Source: Liolophura sinensis
Lineage: Eukaryota; Mollusca; Polyplacophora; Chitonida; Chitonidae
Direction: 5' to 3'
NCBI RefSeq assembly: GCF_032854445.1
Contig: NC_088297.1
Location: forward strand, 26,591,915 to 26,655,914
DNA: 64,000 nt
Shown here in pieces: positions 24,980 to 37,477 of this stretch. Each line of letters starts with the position of its first letter. Positions within the stretch are counted from its first letter, which is position 1. Made by a program: the position numbers and the translations under genes. The notes under the pieces were generated by a model. That model did no database searches. It was not told the origin of the DNA and worked only from the letters and a program-made list of their open reading frames with translations.

Positions 24980-25202
24980 TTTTATTTATTTCACTGGTGT
25001 TTTAGGACGTACTCAAGAATTTTTTACTTATACAACGGCGGCCAGCATTATTGTGGGAGGCAACCGGGTAGAGCCTGGGAAAAACCCATGACCATCCACA
25101 GGTTGCTGACAGACCTTCCCACATACAGCTGGAGAGGAGAGACAGCATTAGCTGTGAACTCACAGCGACCACATTGCTGAGAGGCTAGCATGCTAACCAT
25201 GT
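24980..25202 (-). mobile_element. SINE (MetaSINE-like), diverged
   Basis: The tail and core are recognisable ('tttatttatttcactggtgt', 'acggcggccagcattattgt'), the head is shortened ('gctagcatgctaaccatgtc'), and there are many substitutions. This is an older insertion. Confidence 0.75.
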
Positions 25203-25534
25203 CCAAAATCTGTTGAAGTCTCTTGGGTATTTTAGGGTTTGAAAAGTGTCATCCCATACCTTAGTCATATAATGCACTACAGCCTTAAAATTAATATTTG
25301 TGGATGAATGAACGAATGAATGTGGCTTTCAGAATATCAGCATTATTTTATCTGTATCTGTCAGCAAAATTAATGAAATTTCTGTTCATTATTAGGCTAA
25401 CACAACGCAGAACTTTGTGTTTTTTTATCAATCATTGTTTCCAGATGACTGGATGTAGAAATGTCAGAGTAAGCAGAAAAACACTGTTTCGTTTAAGAAA
25501 CAATACATCTAATAAGATGTTACATATCTTCAAC

Positions 25535-25760
25535 AAAGATCTGTGCAAAATAGTGTCACTACAGTCAAGACAGCAGATCTGTGCAAAATACATGTAGCAT
25601 CACTACAGTCAAGACAGCAGATCTGTGCAAAATACATGTAGCATCACTAGTCAAGACAGCAGATCTGTGCAAAATAGTGTCACTACAGTCAAGACAGTAG
25701 ACCTGTGCAAAATACATGCAGCATCGCTTCAGTAAACACAGCAGATCAGTGCAAATATAG
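25535..25760. repeat. Short tandem array, ~43-bp unit (array I)
   Basis: About five units with the core 'cactacagtcaagacagcag' plus 'atctgtgcaaaatacatgtagcat'. It lies 0.5 kb downstream of the USPL1 stop codon. Confidence 0.85.
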
Positions 25761-25961
25761 TCCTTTTTATCCTACAATCATTTACATATCCAGATTACTT
25801 GATACATTCATAGATTAACAACTGATTTAGCATACAATTGAACATGTGCATACGTATACAAAGCGATGCACATAGCTTTGAAATTAGTGAAATGGCTTTA
25901 ATGGTACAGTGCAACACTAAAGTAGAACACATATTTGGCTATGTATTATGTCGGTAATTAA

Positions 25962-26050
25962 CGGGCATAGCCTGGGGGGAAACCCATGACCATCAGCAGG
26001 TTTCTGACAGACATTCCCAGGTATGACCCAAGAGGTAACCAACATGAGCT
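25962..26050 (-). mobile_element. MetaSINE-like core fragment
   Basis: 'gggcatagcctggggggaaa' then 'cccatgaccatcagcaggtt' and 'accaacatgagct' match the middle of the SINE on the minus strand. Both ends are lost. Confidence 0.55.
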
Positions 26051-26091
26051 CTTATGAAAATGTACTTCTGCACCTTGTCAGCATTACAGCA

Positions 26092-26097
26092 TTTATT
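26092..26097 (-). terminator. Putative USPL1 polyadenylation signal
   Basis: AATAAA on the minus strand, about 180 bp downstream of the USPL1 stop codon. It is the nearest canonical hexamer that I see. Cleavage-site evidence is lacking. Confidence 0.4.
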
Positions 26098-26273
26098 ATG
26101 CTGGAGAGAAAATGCTGAAGCGGCAATAATTTTACTACTAAACCATAGTGTAGACATTAACACCTCATACAAGAGTACATCCAGTACACGAGTACAAGAT
26201 GTTTGCTAGCACAACACTCTGTATCCAACAGACTGATCCAGAGCACGGCCAATACTCTGACAAAACACAACCT

Positions 26274-27682
26274 TTAATGAGACAGTAAGGCATCAATGGA
26301 ATTGCATTCGTCTGGCAGGTTAAGGGTGGGTCTCAACAGCTCTGTGAGATCACCAGAGTCAACGCTGCATTCATCTGGCAGGCTGTAGGTGGATTCAAAG
26401 GGCTGTGTCATATCACTGGAGTTAGCACTGACGTTTAAGTCCAAGGCCTTGTACAGGTTTTGGAGAATCTCAGTCTGTGCTGTGCTACTGGAGTTATCCC
26501 CCTTGTAATCCTCTGACAGGAACTCTGACAGTTCTGGCAGAGCATTGGACAGTAAATCAGACAGATCCGGTTTGGACTGGTCCTCGGTCACATCCACCCA
26601 CTCTGGTAAAACAAGGTCTTCAACAGACAGTTCCCCATTTGGATCAGAAATAATATTGTTTTGCACAAACTCTGTATTTTGCTCCATCACTGCCGGATTC
26701 TCCACATGTATAGTGTTTGGAGAAGAGAGAGCCAAGGCTGCTATAGGGCCGGCACTAGGACCGTGAACAGACCTCTGAGTGAAACTGTCCAAGTTTGCAG
26801 GATCAGCCAAATGGCATGAAGAGCGTAATTTCTTTCGTGGCAGAACAGGGACAGAGCCTTTCCGTTTTAACATAGGATTCTGGGAGACTGTAACAGCACT
26901 TGTCTGGGATGGAGGAATAGCTGCCTTGGTAGACAGCAGTTTTTGTTTACTAACGTGGATATTTGAGCCACAAGTTCTGCTAGTGATGAATTCTTCTTCA
27001 CCATTTTCCTTCTGCTTCTGTGTGCAGGAGACTGCCTTAGATTTGTAGCCTTCAAACACCTGAGTATTTGCTTTTGACTTCACTTGAGTTTTCGGTGAAC
27101 TGGAGGCTGACGATGCTGTTAAAGATAGGTTTCCCTGAGATAAGACTAGCGCAGCATTGGGCCGCCTAGGCTCAGCCCCTCTAGGCTCTCTTACACAAGG
27201 CCTGATCCCAACTCCAGCTGTGCCAATCGTTCGGCTGCGTGACCTGGAGACATCAGTGGATGATGTGGTGCATGTCTTGCTGGATTTCATCTGCTTCAGC
27301 AAGGCAAACGTTTTCCTCACCGCCACAGGAGGGATGGCTTTTGCTGCAGTTGTACTCTGATTGTCTTGCCGGAAGTTACGCTCACCGAGGTCTGTGGGGA
27401 CAGGTTTCTTTGTAGCACTGCCTTCCACATCCGGCTCCTTCGTCCCTGAAATGTCCTCTGAGGACTCGAGGACTGCTGCCTTCTTCCTAGATCTTAGGTT
27501 CAGTGATTTCAAGGGTTGTTTCTGTCTCGAACCAAATGGCTGCTTGTCAATTTCTGGCTGGACATCAGCAGAGGTCCTTTCCCAGAATACAACATGGATT
27601 TGACCAGCCGGGAGATTTGGGGTTTGACCTTCAAACTTACTCAATGGCCCTTCAAGGTCATCACACTCCATCCAAAAATCCC
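26274..27682 (-). CDS. USPL1: USPL1 coding exon 5 (last)
   Basis: The acceptor is ctgttttgtag, ending 27683. The exon starts with GDFWMECDDLEGP, which supplies the catalytic Asp, then PAGQIHVVFWER, the end of the protease domain. About 430 residues of Ser/Thr/Lys-rich, probably disordered tail follow, with basic stretches (KRKGSVPVLPRKKLR) that could serve as nuclear localisation signals. The C-terminal acidic-hydrophobic repeats resemble the conserved end of vertebrate USPL1, but their function is not known to me. Confidence 0.93.
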
Positions 27683-30600
27683 CTACAAAACAGAACCGAG
27701 AAACTAACTTAACTTACGTACACATATATTTGCATTCATTTTACAAATATTTTGAATAGTAAAATATTTTGAATAGTATATAGGTAGCCAGTATAGGTGT
27801 AAGGAAAACCCTGCTCAAACTCAACACAAGTCATACAATCTGAAAGAGTTACTGACATGAGTTTGTAGCTTATCAACTGATTACTTACTGCTTTAGTTTG
27901 TGCACGAGAATAATCCCGACATAAGATGACCTGGGAAATTCTCAAAACCACCGCGACAATCGGATTCATACACATCATTGTCTAATGCTTGTCAAAATGT
28001 TAAAATTTTTGATGTTTTTCAAAGAAAAAATATGTGTTGATCAAAATGTACCAAACTCAAAGCTGTAGATGTTGAAACCTGCAAATAGTATACTTACCTG
28101 ATGGGTGTTTAATCCAAATAACGAAGTGGGACGGGTCACTTTTATACTGCACCACACTGGACACCTGGTAGGACTGGCCGCTAAGGCTGAAATGAAGGGC
28201 CGTCAGGTCAGAGCTGGGCAGACCCTCCACAAAGTGGATCATTACACACTGTGAGAGCCTGAAAAAAGAGAGTAACAAGGGCTATTAGCAAAACCAGCCT
28301 TACTTCCAAGCTTGTGAACTCTCCTTGCCACCCCCTCCCCCCAACCTTCCCACAAACACAAACCAAAAAAACCCTGCATTTCTCACATGCGAACTCCCAC
28401 CCACCCTTAATTAAAGAGATTCCATTTCATCTCTGAGTGAAACGTACAAGCCAAATGAGCATCTATGAAATTCCATGGAAAGTGACCCAAATTTTCGGGT
28501 CTCACAAGAATGGAAAACATCCATGAACAATAGGAAAACATCCATTAACAATCTTGCTGAAGCCAACTTAAAGACACATACACAAACACATCAGTGTTTG
28601 TTAAGTTATACACAAACACAATTTACATACATGTAGGATTTTGAACAAAGAAAAAAAAAATTTATATATGTGCAGTTAGAAATATACCTATATATAAACA
28701 CATATGTACCTCACTATCTCTATCTAGAGTTTAAGCTGATAGCAGTTTTGTGGGCGGAGGAAACCCGTCCCTGTGGTAAACCACTGACCTACAGCAAATT
28801 AGTGTCAAACATGAACCACGTGTATCCTAGTGACTGGAAGTCAAGAATCTTTATCATCTAGCCATGACTCGCTTACCACCTGTCAATCCATGGAGGAAAT
28901 ATTCAGTCACAGGGGCATGAGTCTGCAAAGCATTTCATGATAATGTTGATTATCAACAGGCTTCCTACTCCAGAACACAATTCAGAAACATACGTGAATC
29001 TATTCTTAGTCGTTTTTAGTAAGTGACAGGAGTCCATCAACAACACACTAGGACGAGGTAAAAATAAAAAATTTTTCAATTAGACTCTGGCAAAAGCACT
29101 TCTACTTAAAGTTACTGGCGACTTACTTTTCAAAGTGAAGCTGTCTCTTCTGGTTTGGTGCTGAGCAGAAGAAGCAGTCCCTCCAGTGTGAGACGTTGTA
29201 CATGGAGAAATCCTCCACAACTTTGGGGAGAGTTGGCAGGACTTTGGTATACCTGGGGGAAGACAAACACAACCCGTTAACTACACACTGTACATGGAGA
29301 AATCCTCCACAACTTTGGGGACAGTTGGCAGGACTTTGGTATACCTGGGGGAAGACAAACACAACCCGTTAACTACACACTGTACATGGAGAAATCCTCC
29401 ACAACTTTGGGGAGAGTTGGCAGGGTTTTGGTATACCTGGGGGAAGACAAACACAACCCGTTAACTACACACTGTACATGAAGAAATCCTCCACAACTTT
29501 GGGGAGAGTTGGCAGGACTTTGGTATACCTGGGGGAAGACAAACACAACCCGTTAACTACACACTGTACATGAAGAAATCCTCCACAACTTTGGGGAGAG
29601 TTGGCAGGACTTTGGTATACCTGGGGGAAGACAAACACAACCCGTTAACTACACACTGTACATGGAGAAATCCTCCACAACTTTGGGGACAGTTGGCAGG
29701 ACTTTGGTATACCTGGGGGAAGACAAACACAACCCGTTAACTACACACTGTACATGGAGAAATCCTCCACAACTTTGGGGACAGTTGGCAGGACTTTGGT
29801 CTACCTGGGGGAAGACAAACACGACCCGTTAACTACACACTGTACATGAAGAAATCCTCCACAACTTTGGGGACAGTTGGCAGGACTGGTATACTTGGGG
29901 GAAGACAAACACAACCCATTAACTACACACTGTACATGGAGAAATCCTCCACAACTTTGGGGACAGTTGGCAGGACTTTGGTATACCTGGGGGAAGACAA
30001 ACACAACCCGTTAACTACACACTGTACATGAAGAAACCCTCCACAACTTTGGGGACAGTTGGCAGGACTGGTATACCTGGGGGAAGACAAACACAACCCG
30101 TTAACTACACACTGTACATGAAGAAATCCTCCACAACTTTGGGGGACAGTTGGCAGGACTTTGGTATACCTGGGGGAAGACAAACACAACCCATTAACTA
30201 CACACTGTACATGAAGAAATCCTCCACAACTTTGGGGAGAGTTGGCAGGACTGGTATACCTGGGGGAAGACAAACACAACCCATTAACTACACACTGTAC
30301 ATGAAGAAATCCTCCACAACTTTGGGGAGAGTTGGCAGGACTGGTATACCTGGGGGAAGACAAACACAACCCATTAACTACACACTGTACATGAAGAAAT
30401 CCTCCACAACTTTGGGGACAGTTGGCAGGACTGGTATACCTGGAGGAAGACTAGCACAACTGGTTAACCAGACACTGTACATGGAGAAATCCTCCACAAC
30501 TTTGGGAAGAGTTGGCAGGGTTTTGGTATACCTGGGGGAAGACAAACACAACCAGTTAACTACACACTGTACATGGAGAAATCCTCCACAACTTTGGGGA

Positions 30601-32820
30601 GAGTTGGCAGGACTTTGGTATACCTGGGGGGAAGACAAACACAACCCATTAACTACACACTGTACATGGAAAAATCCTCCACAACTTTGGGGAGAGTTGG
30701 CAGGACTTTGGTATGCCTGGGGGAAGACAAACACAACCCATTAACTACACACTGTACATGGAGAAATCCTCCACAACTTTGGGGACAGTTGGCAGGACTT
30801 TGGTATACCTGGGGGAAGACAAACACAACTGGTTAACCAGACACTGTACATGGAGAAATCCTCCAAAATTCTGGGGAGTGTCGGCAGGGCTAGTAAAGAT
30901 CCACATAATCGGCATAATCTTTACCTTTTCATTTACAAAGGTTCAATGTGGAACTTGGATAGAATATGAAAGTCATTATTAGACATGAAAATTAGACAAG
31001 AAAATTAGAAGGATGTATCACTGCTCCAATATCAGTACTTACCTTTCAATCTTTGTGTCACCACACTCAGAGCATTTCGTCTCAAACTTGTACGTGGTCT
31101 CAAACAGGTGGCAGATATCAGAGTCTGAGTGCAACAACAATGGAATGGCAAAAACAGGGCTGTCTTTGCGTCCTTTCTCACACTGTAACTTGGGCTGTAA
31201 AACCTGCCAGACCTGCTCCCGAACACAGTTAAGTATGGAGCGGGCCTTCCGGAAGCCAGGGTCCCGAACCATTATCTCTGCCCAGGATGCCAGGTTGGGG
31301 CTGTGAATTTGCCCTGCACCCATTTTGAGGGGAACGCCGCCATTTGAAATTGATTGAATAGGTCTTGACAAATGGAAGACTTGTTTCTTTGATTCCTTCT
31401 CTGCATGTGATTCCCAAGACATGCCTTTATCTTTAATCTTGGTGTCTTTGGCAGGTTTTATCTCCTGCTGTTGAGCAAATCTATCTTGAGTCCACACTCC
31501 ACTGCTAACACTTCTAGTCAATGTTTCTCCTCCTTCTGACTTTGGCACAATCTTTAGTTTTTCTCTCTCGGTGCAAAGCGACTTGCTTAGTGCCATGGCC
31601 TGATCATAAGCCGCTAACAAGGTGCGGACTATGTATGTCTTTCCTGTCTCTGGCTCTGTGCCTGAGGAAGTTTTCAAAGAAAGGTCAACTGCCGTTTTAA
31701 CCGACCGGCTCTGCACTAGCAGACAGAGGACAACGTCTAACCAACACAGGGCATCCCGATTTTCCCACTGTATATACCACTTACTGAGAACATCTACATC
31801 TTCTCCCTTCACATCATTTTGCTGGGCATTACAATAGTCTCGTACCGGCAGTTTTCCACCTCTGCCAGAGTTTGCCCTCCGATTACATCGTCCATCATTA
31901 CTCCGGCTTCCCCTGGTCTCAGCTGAACTCTGAACATCAAAACCATTCAGTTTAACAGAATGGATTGAGGATTTCTTCACACTGGTGGTCATAACATAGT
32001 TTGCCTTCATTTGGGTGCCATTTCCTGAGGGGAGGTTTCCAGCTGCAGGTGTTGCATTGTGAACACTAGCTGCTGTTTTATAGGTTCCTGCTGGAATTGT
32101 ACCGGACTCATGAGCATCACAAGTCCTGATCTGGCCTTGGTTTGGAGTACGTCTATCTTCCAATTCAACCTCTGCCAACGTGACAGGGACAATGTTTTTC
32201 TGGAACAGTCCAGGAGTGTAACCACCACACACTTTGTGTCTTGAAATGTGAGGACCTGTTTTTCCACGCCATGGAGAGAGATTCTTTGTGACAGTGTTTC
32301 CAATCCCTGAGGAATTGTGAATCTTGTCTGCATTGGATACTGCTCTCTTTCCATTGGATACCTCTCTCTTCAGGCTTTCAGGCTTTCTGATGAGATCATC
32401 TGTCTTAACAAGGCCTAATGGGTATGTACACTGCCAACATAAAATGTACCATTAATTTATTAGACTGATCATTTTAAGGTTAGGACGAGAAAAACTGTGA
32501 CGGAGAAGAATTGCTGAAATGCTAGTAACCAAAAATGTTATTATTTACCCACCAATTCTTTTTGTATAAAAGGAAATTCATGCACACTGATACATTGTAG
32601 CAGATAAAACAGATTACTCTTCACTCGTCAATTTTTATAACAGGATTAAGAGGAGTGTCATTCATTCTAATAAGTGTCACAAATCAAAATTCTCTGAATC
32701 ATTTCTTACCTTTTTATTGGCACACAGAGTAATGGACTCCTCAAAATTGATATGAAAGCGTTGTAGTTTCCCCTGAAGCCCATTTTGTCGGCATACAGGA
32801 CAGTCTGGGTTCAAAGCCAT
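26274..32820 (-). CDS. USPL1: USPL1 homologue, SUMO isopeptidase (5 coding exons)
   Basis: Known role: USPL1 is a cysteine protease of the ubiquitin-specific protease fold that removes SUMO, not ubiquitin. In vertebrates it works in Cajal bodies and supports snRNA gene expression. Seen: five exons (32820-32710, 32430-31043, 29252-29127, 28258-28098, 27682-26274) with GT-AG borders and matching phases give 1064 residues; human USPL1 has about 1090. The N-terminus carries CPVCRQNG and then CTYPLG, as in vertebrate USPL1. The catalytic Cys lies in ENRDALCWLD (residue 266), His586 in SHFVIW and Asp603 in MECDDLEGP. A zinc-type pair CSEC…CFFC spans exons 2 and 3. The 465-codon last exon is a low-complexity tail ending in two similar acidic motifs (LPDECSVDSGDLTELL and LPDECNSIDALL). 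The ATG sits directly at a splice acceptor, so a 5' exon must exist upstream. Identification is firm; the tail is poorly conserved, as in other species. Confidence 0.93.
28098..28258 (-). CDS. USPL1: USPL1 coding exon 4
   Basis: 161 nt between a ctcttttttcag acceptor and a gtaagta donor. It encodes MIHFVEGLPSSDL, SYQVSSVVQYKSD and SHFVIWIKHPSG, including the catalytic His. The reading phase joins exon 3 (AA|G) and exon 5 (G|GG) without a shift. Confidence 0.93.
29127..29252 (-). CDS. USPL1: USPL1 coding exon 3
   Basis: 126 nt encoding YTKVLPTLPKVVEDFSMYNV then SHWRDCFFCSAPNQKRQLHF-EK. It holds the second CxxC pair of the finger region and has a gtaagt donor. The acceptor (gtcttcccccag) and the first ~60 nt of this exon are copied about 18 times in the upstream intron; only this copy continues into the full exon with a donor. 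Confidence 0.9.
29190..30890. repeat. Exon-derived minisatellite in USPL1 intron 2 (array J)
   Basis: Nineteen units of 90-92 bp, counting the real exon as the first. On the minus strand each unit holds 'gtttgtcttcccccag' (a full 3' splice site), then 'gtataccaaagtcctgccaa' and on to 'gatttctccatgtaca', which are the first ~60 nt of exon 3. Then comes 'gtgtgtagttaacgggttgt' leading to the next acceptor. The copies diverge from exon 3 exactly after ATGTACA. Units of 92 bp put a TAG stop three codons after the break. The 90-bp variants lose two bases and stay open across neighbouring units. The long plus-strand frames here are by-products. Confidence 0.95.
31043..32430 (-). CDS. USPL1: USPL1 coding exon 2 (catalytic Cys)
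   Basis: 1388 nt. The acceptor is tttatgttggcag and the donor gtaagtactg. It begins CTYPLGLVKTDDLIRKPES, aligned with the vertebrate N-terminal zinc-binding region. A disordered stretch of about 190 residues follows, then SKWYIQWENRDALCWLDVVL with the catalytic Cys, and VLQPKLQCEKGRKDSPVFAI of the protease domain. Compared with human, the protease core carries an extra Lys/Ser-rich insert of about 100 residues between these two blocks. Confidence 0.93.
32710..32820 (-). CDS. USPL1: USPL1 first coding exon
   Basis: 37 codons, MALNPDCPVCRQNGLQGKLQ then RFHINFEESITLCANKK, matching the CPAC…SFQESIFLC region of vertebrate USPL1. The ATG follows immediately after a gtgattcag acceptor, and there is no in-frame ATG in the intron. 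Translation may start here, or in an earlier exon if the N-terminus is longer, as it is in vertebrates. Confidence 0.88.
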
Positions 32821-35800
32821 CTGAATCACAAAAACATAAATTCATTATACATGTATATAGAAATTAATGTTACAGCAGCTCACTTTTTTGTGGCTTCTCT
32901 ATGGAATCATTACCTGAAAACTACATAAGTTAGTTTAAGTTTGGTTTTTTATGAAATACTGATGTTTATTCTCACAACAAAGATCTTTTGGATTAGATAG
33001 GTAATGATCTCAGCAGCTGTGTCACTACACGTACCTCAGTCATCTGATCCAATGGTGTCAAAGGCGAACTTTTCAACTTTATTTTAACTTTAAAGAATCT
33101 GGATAAATGCCTTTCACCCTTTGCCATTCACAAGTCAATACAGGCTTTTGTTTTCCAAAATTGTGTGAGAACAATCAGGCGTTCGCGCGAGTTTTATCAA
33201 CTGTAATCCTTCACTGTAATCTGAAAGATGTTCACACGACCCACCATTCGCAGTAAAAGTTATATATCGTACAAATTACTGTTCTTGTATACCTTGTAAA
33301 CTGATGGCTATTTCTGTCGGTAACCTAATTACATTGTTGATGAAAGAAAGTCTTTCACTTTAAACAGTGCTCCAGATAAGGGGCATATCAGGGTAGTTTA
33401 GGCCTTTAAATATGCCCAATATGCACATAAGTGAAAAAATAGGAGTAACAAATACGCTTAGAAAAATTAAGATACACATGAGTTTCTTAAAGCGTACATA
33501 GATGTTATTTCCTGTTGATAGGTAGAATCACTTGTGGGTTGAATATGGGGGATAAATCTATTGGTTAAACTGTGCTAAGTCGCATTACTTTCTGCTGACT
33601 CACAGATTGTCTGGAAAGTTGCATTGATCATAAATGCCTGGCAAGGTACAACTCAAGCACATTGTCACGTGAAAGGATGCCAAATTTCTGAGATTTTCCA
33701 AGAAGTTATGGTGCCCAAATACAGCAACAACCAACCAAAGACAAGCTGGATGTGTATGGAAATTCCAGATCTTTGTAAACCTTCATGAATTCTTGCACAG
33801 AGCATGTTGTTGCTGAACACTGCTAGATATCCTAACTCTCATACTTACCATCCCTAAGGTTTTTAGGTGCATTGTTGGTAAACTTTATTTTTAGAAACAC
33901 AAGACTGTTTTCTATAAATATTGCGAATTGCAACAAGTGCATAATAGTAATTTGAGCTCATTGATGTGTTAGCAAGCTGGGTTGGAATTAAGCTCTGGTC
34001 ATGGTAACCTGTTTGTGGGTTGCCACTTTTTCATGTATGGTAACCCATTATAAAAATGGGTTACCGTCATTCAATATATGTTATTGATTAGTCTGATCTA
34101 ACAGAACATTGCTCTGCGAAAGTCCATACTGCTGTTGACTGTGCCTTCCCAGTCAAAAACGTTTTCCACAATGAATAGACCTCAATGTAAAATAAATAAT
34201 TTGTTTTGTTGAGTAAAGTACACATTAGTCCTGTTTTTACTTGTTTTATGTCTTCGTTTAACTTAGCAATAGGTTACAATGGCCAATTCTTGAAAACAAT
34301 GTACACTCCTTCCTAATATCTAGACATACACGAAGTCATCAAAAAATGCTGTCAAAGACCGGTGTTCGAACGTCAAACAACATTGACAACAGCAACAGTG
34401 ACAACAACAACAAAAACACTCGGAACATCTTTACTTTCGGCGGTCCTCCCATTCAGTTTCATATTTTCCAAAATATTGGATGTTGCTGTTGTTGCCGATG
34501 TTTCTCGTTGCGCAAGTGAACAGAATTTTCGCTTTGCTCAGTCATGCAAAGACCCGGACTTGACGTGTCTTGTAAGTTATGCTGACCACACAGTTTACGA
34601 GAGACTGCAGTGACTGTCCACTGATGCCTCGAATCTTTGTCTCGCCCCGAATCTTGGAAATATGTTCTGAACATACTTTGCATTGGAGCCTAGTCAATCG
34701 TTTGTCCTCACTCATTTCATATGTAAAGTCGCCGCGAAAGTTCAGCGAAAGAAACGTTTTTTCCGTGACAGACTCAGAAGTTATCTCCTAACTTTTTGTT
34801 ATTTTCAAGAGAGATAAACTGACTATTTTAGCCAACTTTCAGCGTGCGTGGTTACGTGAAAGCTTTTAGTGTGGAGGCGCGCTTAATACCTGAAATGCTA
34901 CACAGACTGCTATCAGTACGGGCCGTTTGTCGTACAAAATGCTAACAGCATTTAAGTGCCGGAGTAAATCGACTTAAACACATCTTGTGGTTCAGATTTT
35001 AAAGGCCTTTTCCCGGTGAACTTAAAATATTTGAATCTCAGCCTTGGCTCGTGGCAAACCTTCCCCATAATTAGATGGACGGCGACCCATGCGCAACCCT
35101 AACGAGCGTTCGCCGCTTAATCCCAACTATGAACAGGCATCTGATAATATGTTCCATGAGACCTAAGTTTTCATTTTTTGCCACCAAAAAAGTCCTTTTC
35201 TGTATTATAAATGCAGTGATAAAAACCAAAAAAGATTATAAATTTACTTTATAATTTCATGAAAAAAATTCAGTGTGAAGCATGTGAACTGAAATAGTTT
35301 TGATGTTGCCAGTAGTAATATGAAGATTTATTCAGTACCGGTACCAGTAGCAGTACTTTACAGTTGCAAGCAGAACATAAATGTTTTTTTTTTTCTAGAT
35401 ATGGCCTCGGAAGGTCACCAATACCTGATTCTAAGAGCATCTCTCAGGAGAGAGATTGCGTCTTCATAATTTGAAATGTTACACATCCAAATGTTAATCA
35501 ACATGTAACACAAGTTTTAGCAATTTGCAGTACTCCTAAGACATAAGCCAGTACACCTCTGCTAATATTTAGGAGTACTTTACTGCCATAAAAACATATC
35601 GATCTGAAGCACTGTTTAAGGCAGATAATCACCAGTCACTTCCAGCAGGGGAATGTTTTCATGGCGATATCCAACACCAAAAATGTCATCCTGGCGGCTG
35701 CATTTCGGACTACCCATCCTCTGTCTATACCTTTCTACAAGTGAAAGTACATGTACAACAAACATAGCCTAACCATAGAACTGTGCACAGAGGCTACTTC

Positions 35801-36110
35801 TCACCATGACACCATGACACCACTCATCGACTGACATCCGAATTAAAACACTGTCACTTACGTTCTGTCTATTAAGGGAGCACTCAGCTGAATACAGTCA
35901 CTGCATGTGTGTTGTAAAATAAACGTAGCGGCTTCGTCGTGAACAACGTAATGCAGACGTTCATGGGTGTCGTAAATAAAGCGTCAGTACTACCGGCGAG
36001 GGCTAACCTGAAACAGATCGCCCCAAAGTTTGTACGAGATCAAATCGTACACCTAAACAAATAGCATTGTACAAAATTCCTAAAGTTTACAAGCTACTCA
36101 GCAGTCTTAC
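32821..36110. other. USPL1 5' intron/flank, no confident features
   Basis: Unique AT-rich sequence. Small open frames around 34360-34790 have no domain and no matching splice borders. It probably is the first intron of USPL1 if the exon at 36111-36190 belongs to that gene. Confidence 0.4.
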
Positions 36111-36190
36111 ATTTGTGAGAAATTCTCCAAGGACGACGTCTTCAGAATCGAAATTTGGTTATCGAAGCGCACATGTTCCATTGCCGCCAT
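36111..36190 (-). other. Candidate first exon (minus strand)
   Basis: On the minus strand ATGGCGGCAATGG has good start context, is moderately GC-rich and is followed by 26 open codons (MAAMEHVRFDNQISILKTSS…) to a strong donor (CAAAT|gtaagact). Spliced to the USPL1 exon at 32820 this frame would end three codons later. The ATG would then act as a short upstream frame and the exon as 5' UTR of USPL1. Alternatively it starts another minus-strand transcript. Confidence 0.4.
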
Positions 36191-36969
36191 CATCAACGTT
36201 CGGCGTGCGATGTCGCGTGATTTCTCGGTTACATGTGATGTTCTAAAATATTCACTTTGCGATCTTTTTTGTAAGGTAACAGTGTTTATGGGAATTATAT
36301 ATGTTTTTCTCACACCGCATCACATTGAAATATTAGATTAAAGAGTTTTTATTTCACCAAAACAAAAGACTTCCGCAGCGCTCGGCGTGCAGAAAAAACT
36401 TTAACCTGTAATTTATACGGAAGACTTTGCTCAAACTTTCGATTTTAAACTTATGCTAATCAACGACCTATGGTCATAAATACAGGAAATGGATAATGAA
36501 CAAATTAACATAGGCTATTCTCTAAATTAAATAACAATTTCACGGTAGCCCTGAAAATATCTGGGACTAATATATGTTATGTATTAGTCCCCGTATATAT
36601 ATATATAAAACTGATAAGGCATACGTGCCGGAAAGGTTACTAGGCTTAGCTGTCTTTCAATCGCTCAGGATGACTCAGGGCCATAAAATCTGATTTTACG
36701 TTGACCAGTACGTGTATGCACATTTAAGCTCGCGTAATGATTTAACTTGATTGTCTATTTAAAGATTTGTTGATTAATTATTGAATTTGAAAACATATTT
36801 TCTTTCTTGGAAACCCAGTCTTTTTGGACTCCCACGAATACATTGGTTAGCTCAATAATAAATCAATGCAAGGTAAAAAGCGAGCTTAATCGTGTTTCAA
36901 CTTGCACCACCGCAAATGATAAAATAATCGGATTTTCGGTTTTAGATGATATTTTACCTTTTCTGCTTT

Positions 36970-37330
36970 CCGATCACCATCCCAACAGTACTCGTCAGCC
37001 TACATCCACGAGGGGAACGGAAGTACATCCACCAGGAGAACGGACATCCATCAGGAGGACGGTGTAGTGCGCATGACCACACATATGGCGCGAAATGTAA
37101 AGTAGTGGGATATAGTTACACATTTGTGTTCACTAAAAAGACATACGGATTATATCACTGTATATCTCATACTATTAACTTAAATTTTATTTACTACAGG
37201 GCTTCTCCAAAATAATCGAACTATAGACAACAGATGATGAATAAGACAAGGTATCTTATAAATTATCGGTATAAATTATCGAACTATCGAAGACAGATGA
37301 TGAATAAGACAAGGTATTCTATATCATAAG
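36970..37330. repeat. Outlying repeat relics and small tandem duplication
   Basis: Positions 36998-37066 carry three loose copies of the 'acatccacgaggaggacgg' core of the neighbouring array K. At 37200-37325 a 60-bp segment ('gacagatgatgaataagaca' plus 'aggtat') is duplicated in tandem. Confidence 0.6.
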
Positions 37331-37477
37331 GACCCAACAGCCCACGGCCTCTCCAGACCCGTTGTCCCGACATGGGGTTCATAGGCCTGTAGGACTGTAC
37401 AGTATACAGGTACTTGGCAAGACGGTGGTTTTCCCCCGGCATCTATATAAATTGTGCCTAATTTACCTTCATATAGG

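Noticed and set aside
29923-30744. Long open frames (148 and 238 codons) over array J as a repeat-protein gene
   Set aside because: The 90-bp variants of the unit keep frames open on both strands at once. The real relation is to USPL1 exon 3, and no start or splice context supports a separate gene.
34362-34791. Overlapping frames of 70-83 codons as USPL1 upstream exons
   Set aside because: None has matching splice borders or phase for the exon at 32820, and the translations are Thr/Ser runs from CAA repeats.
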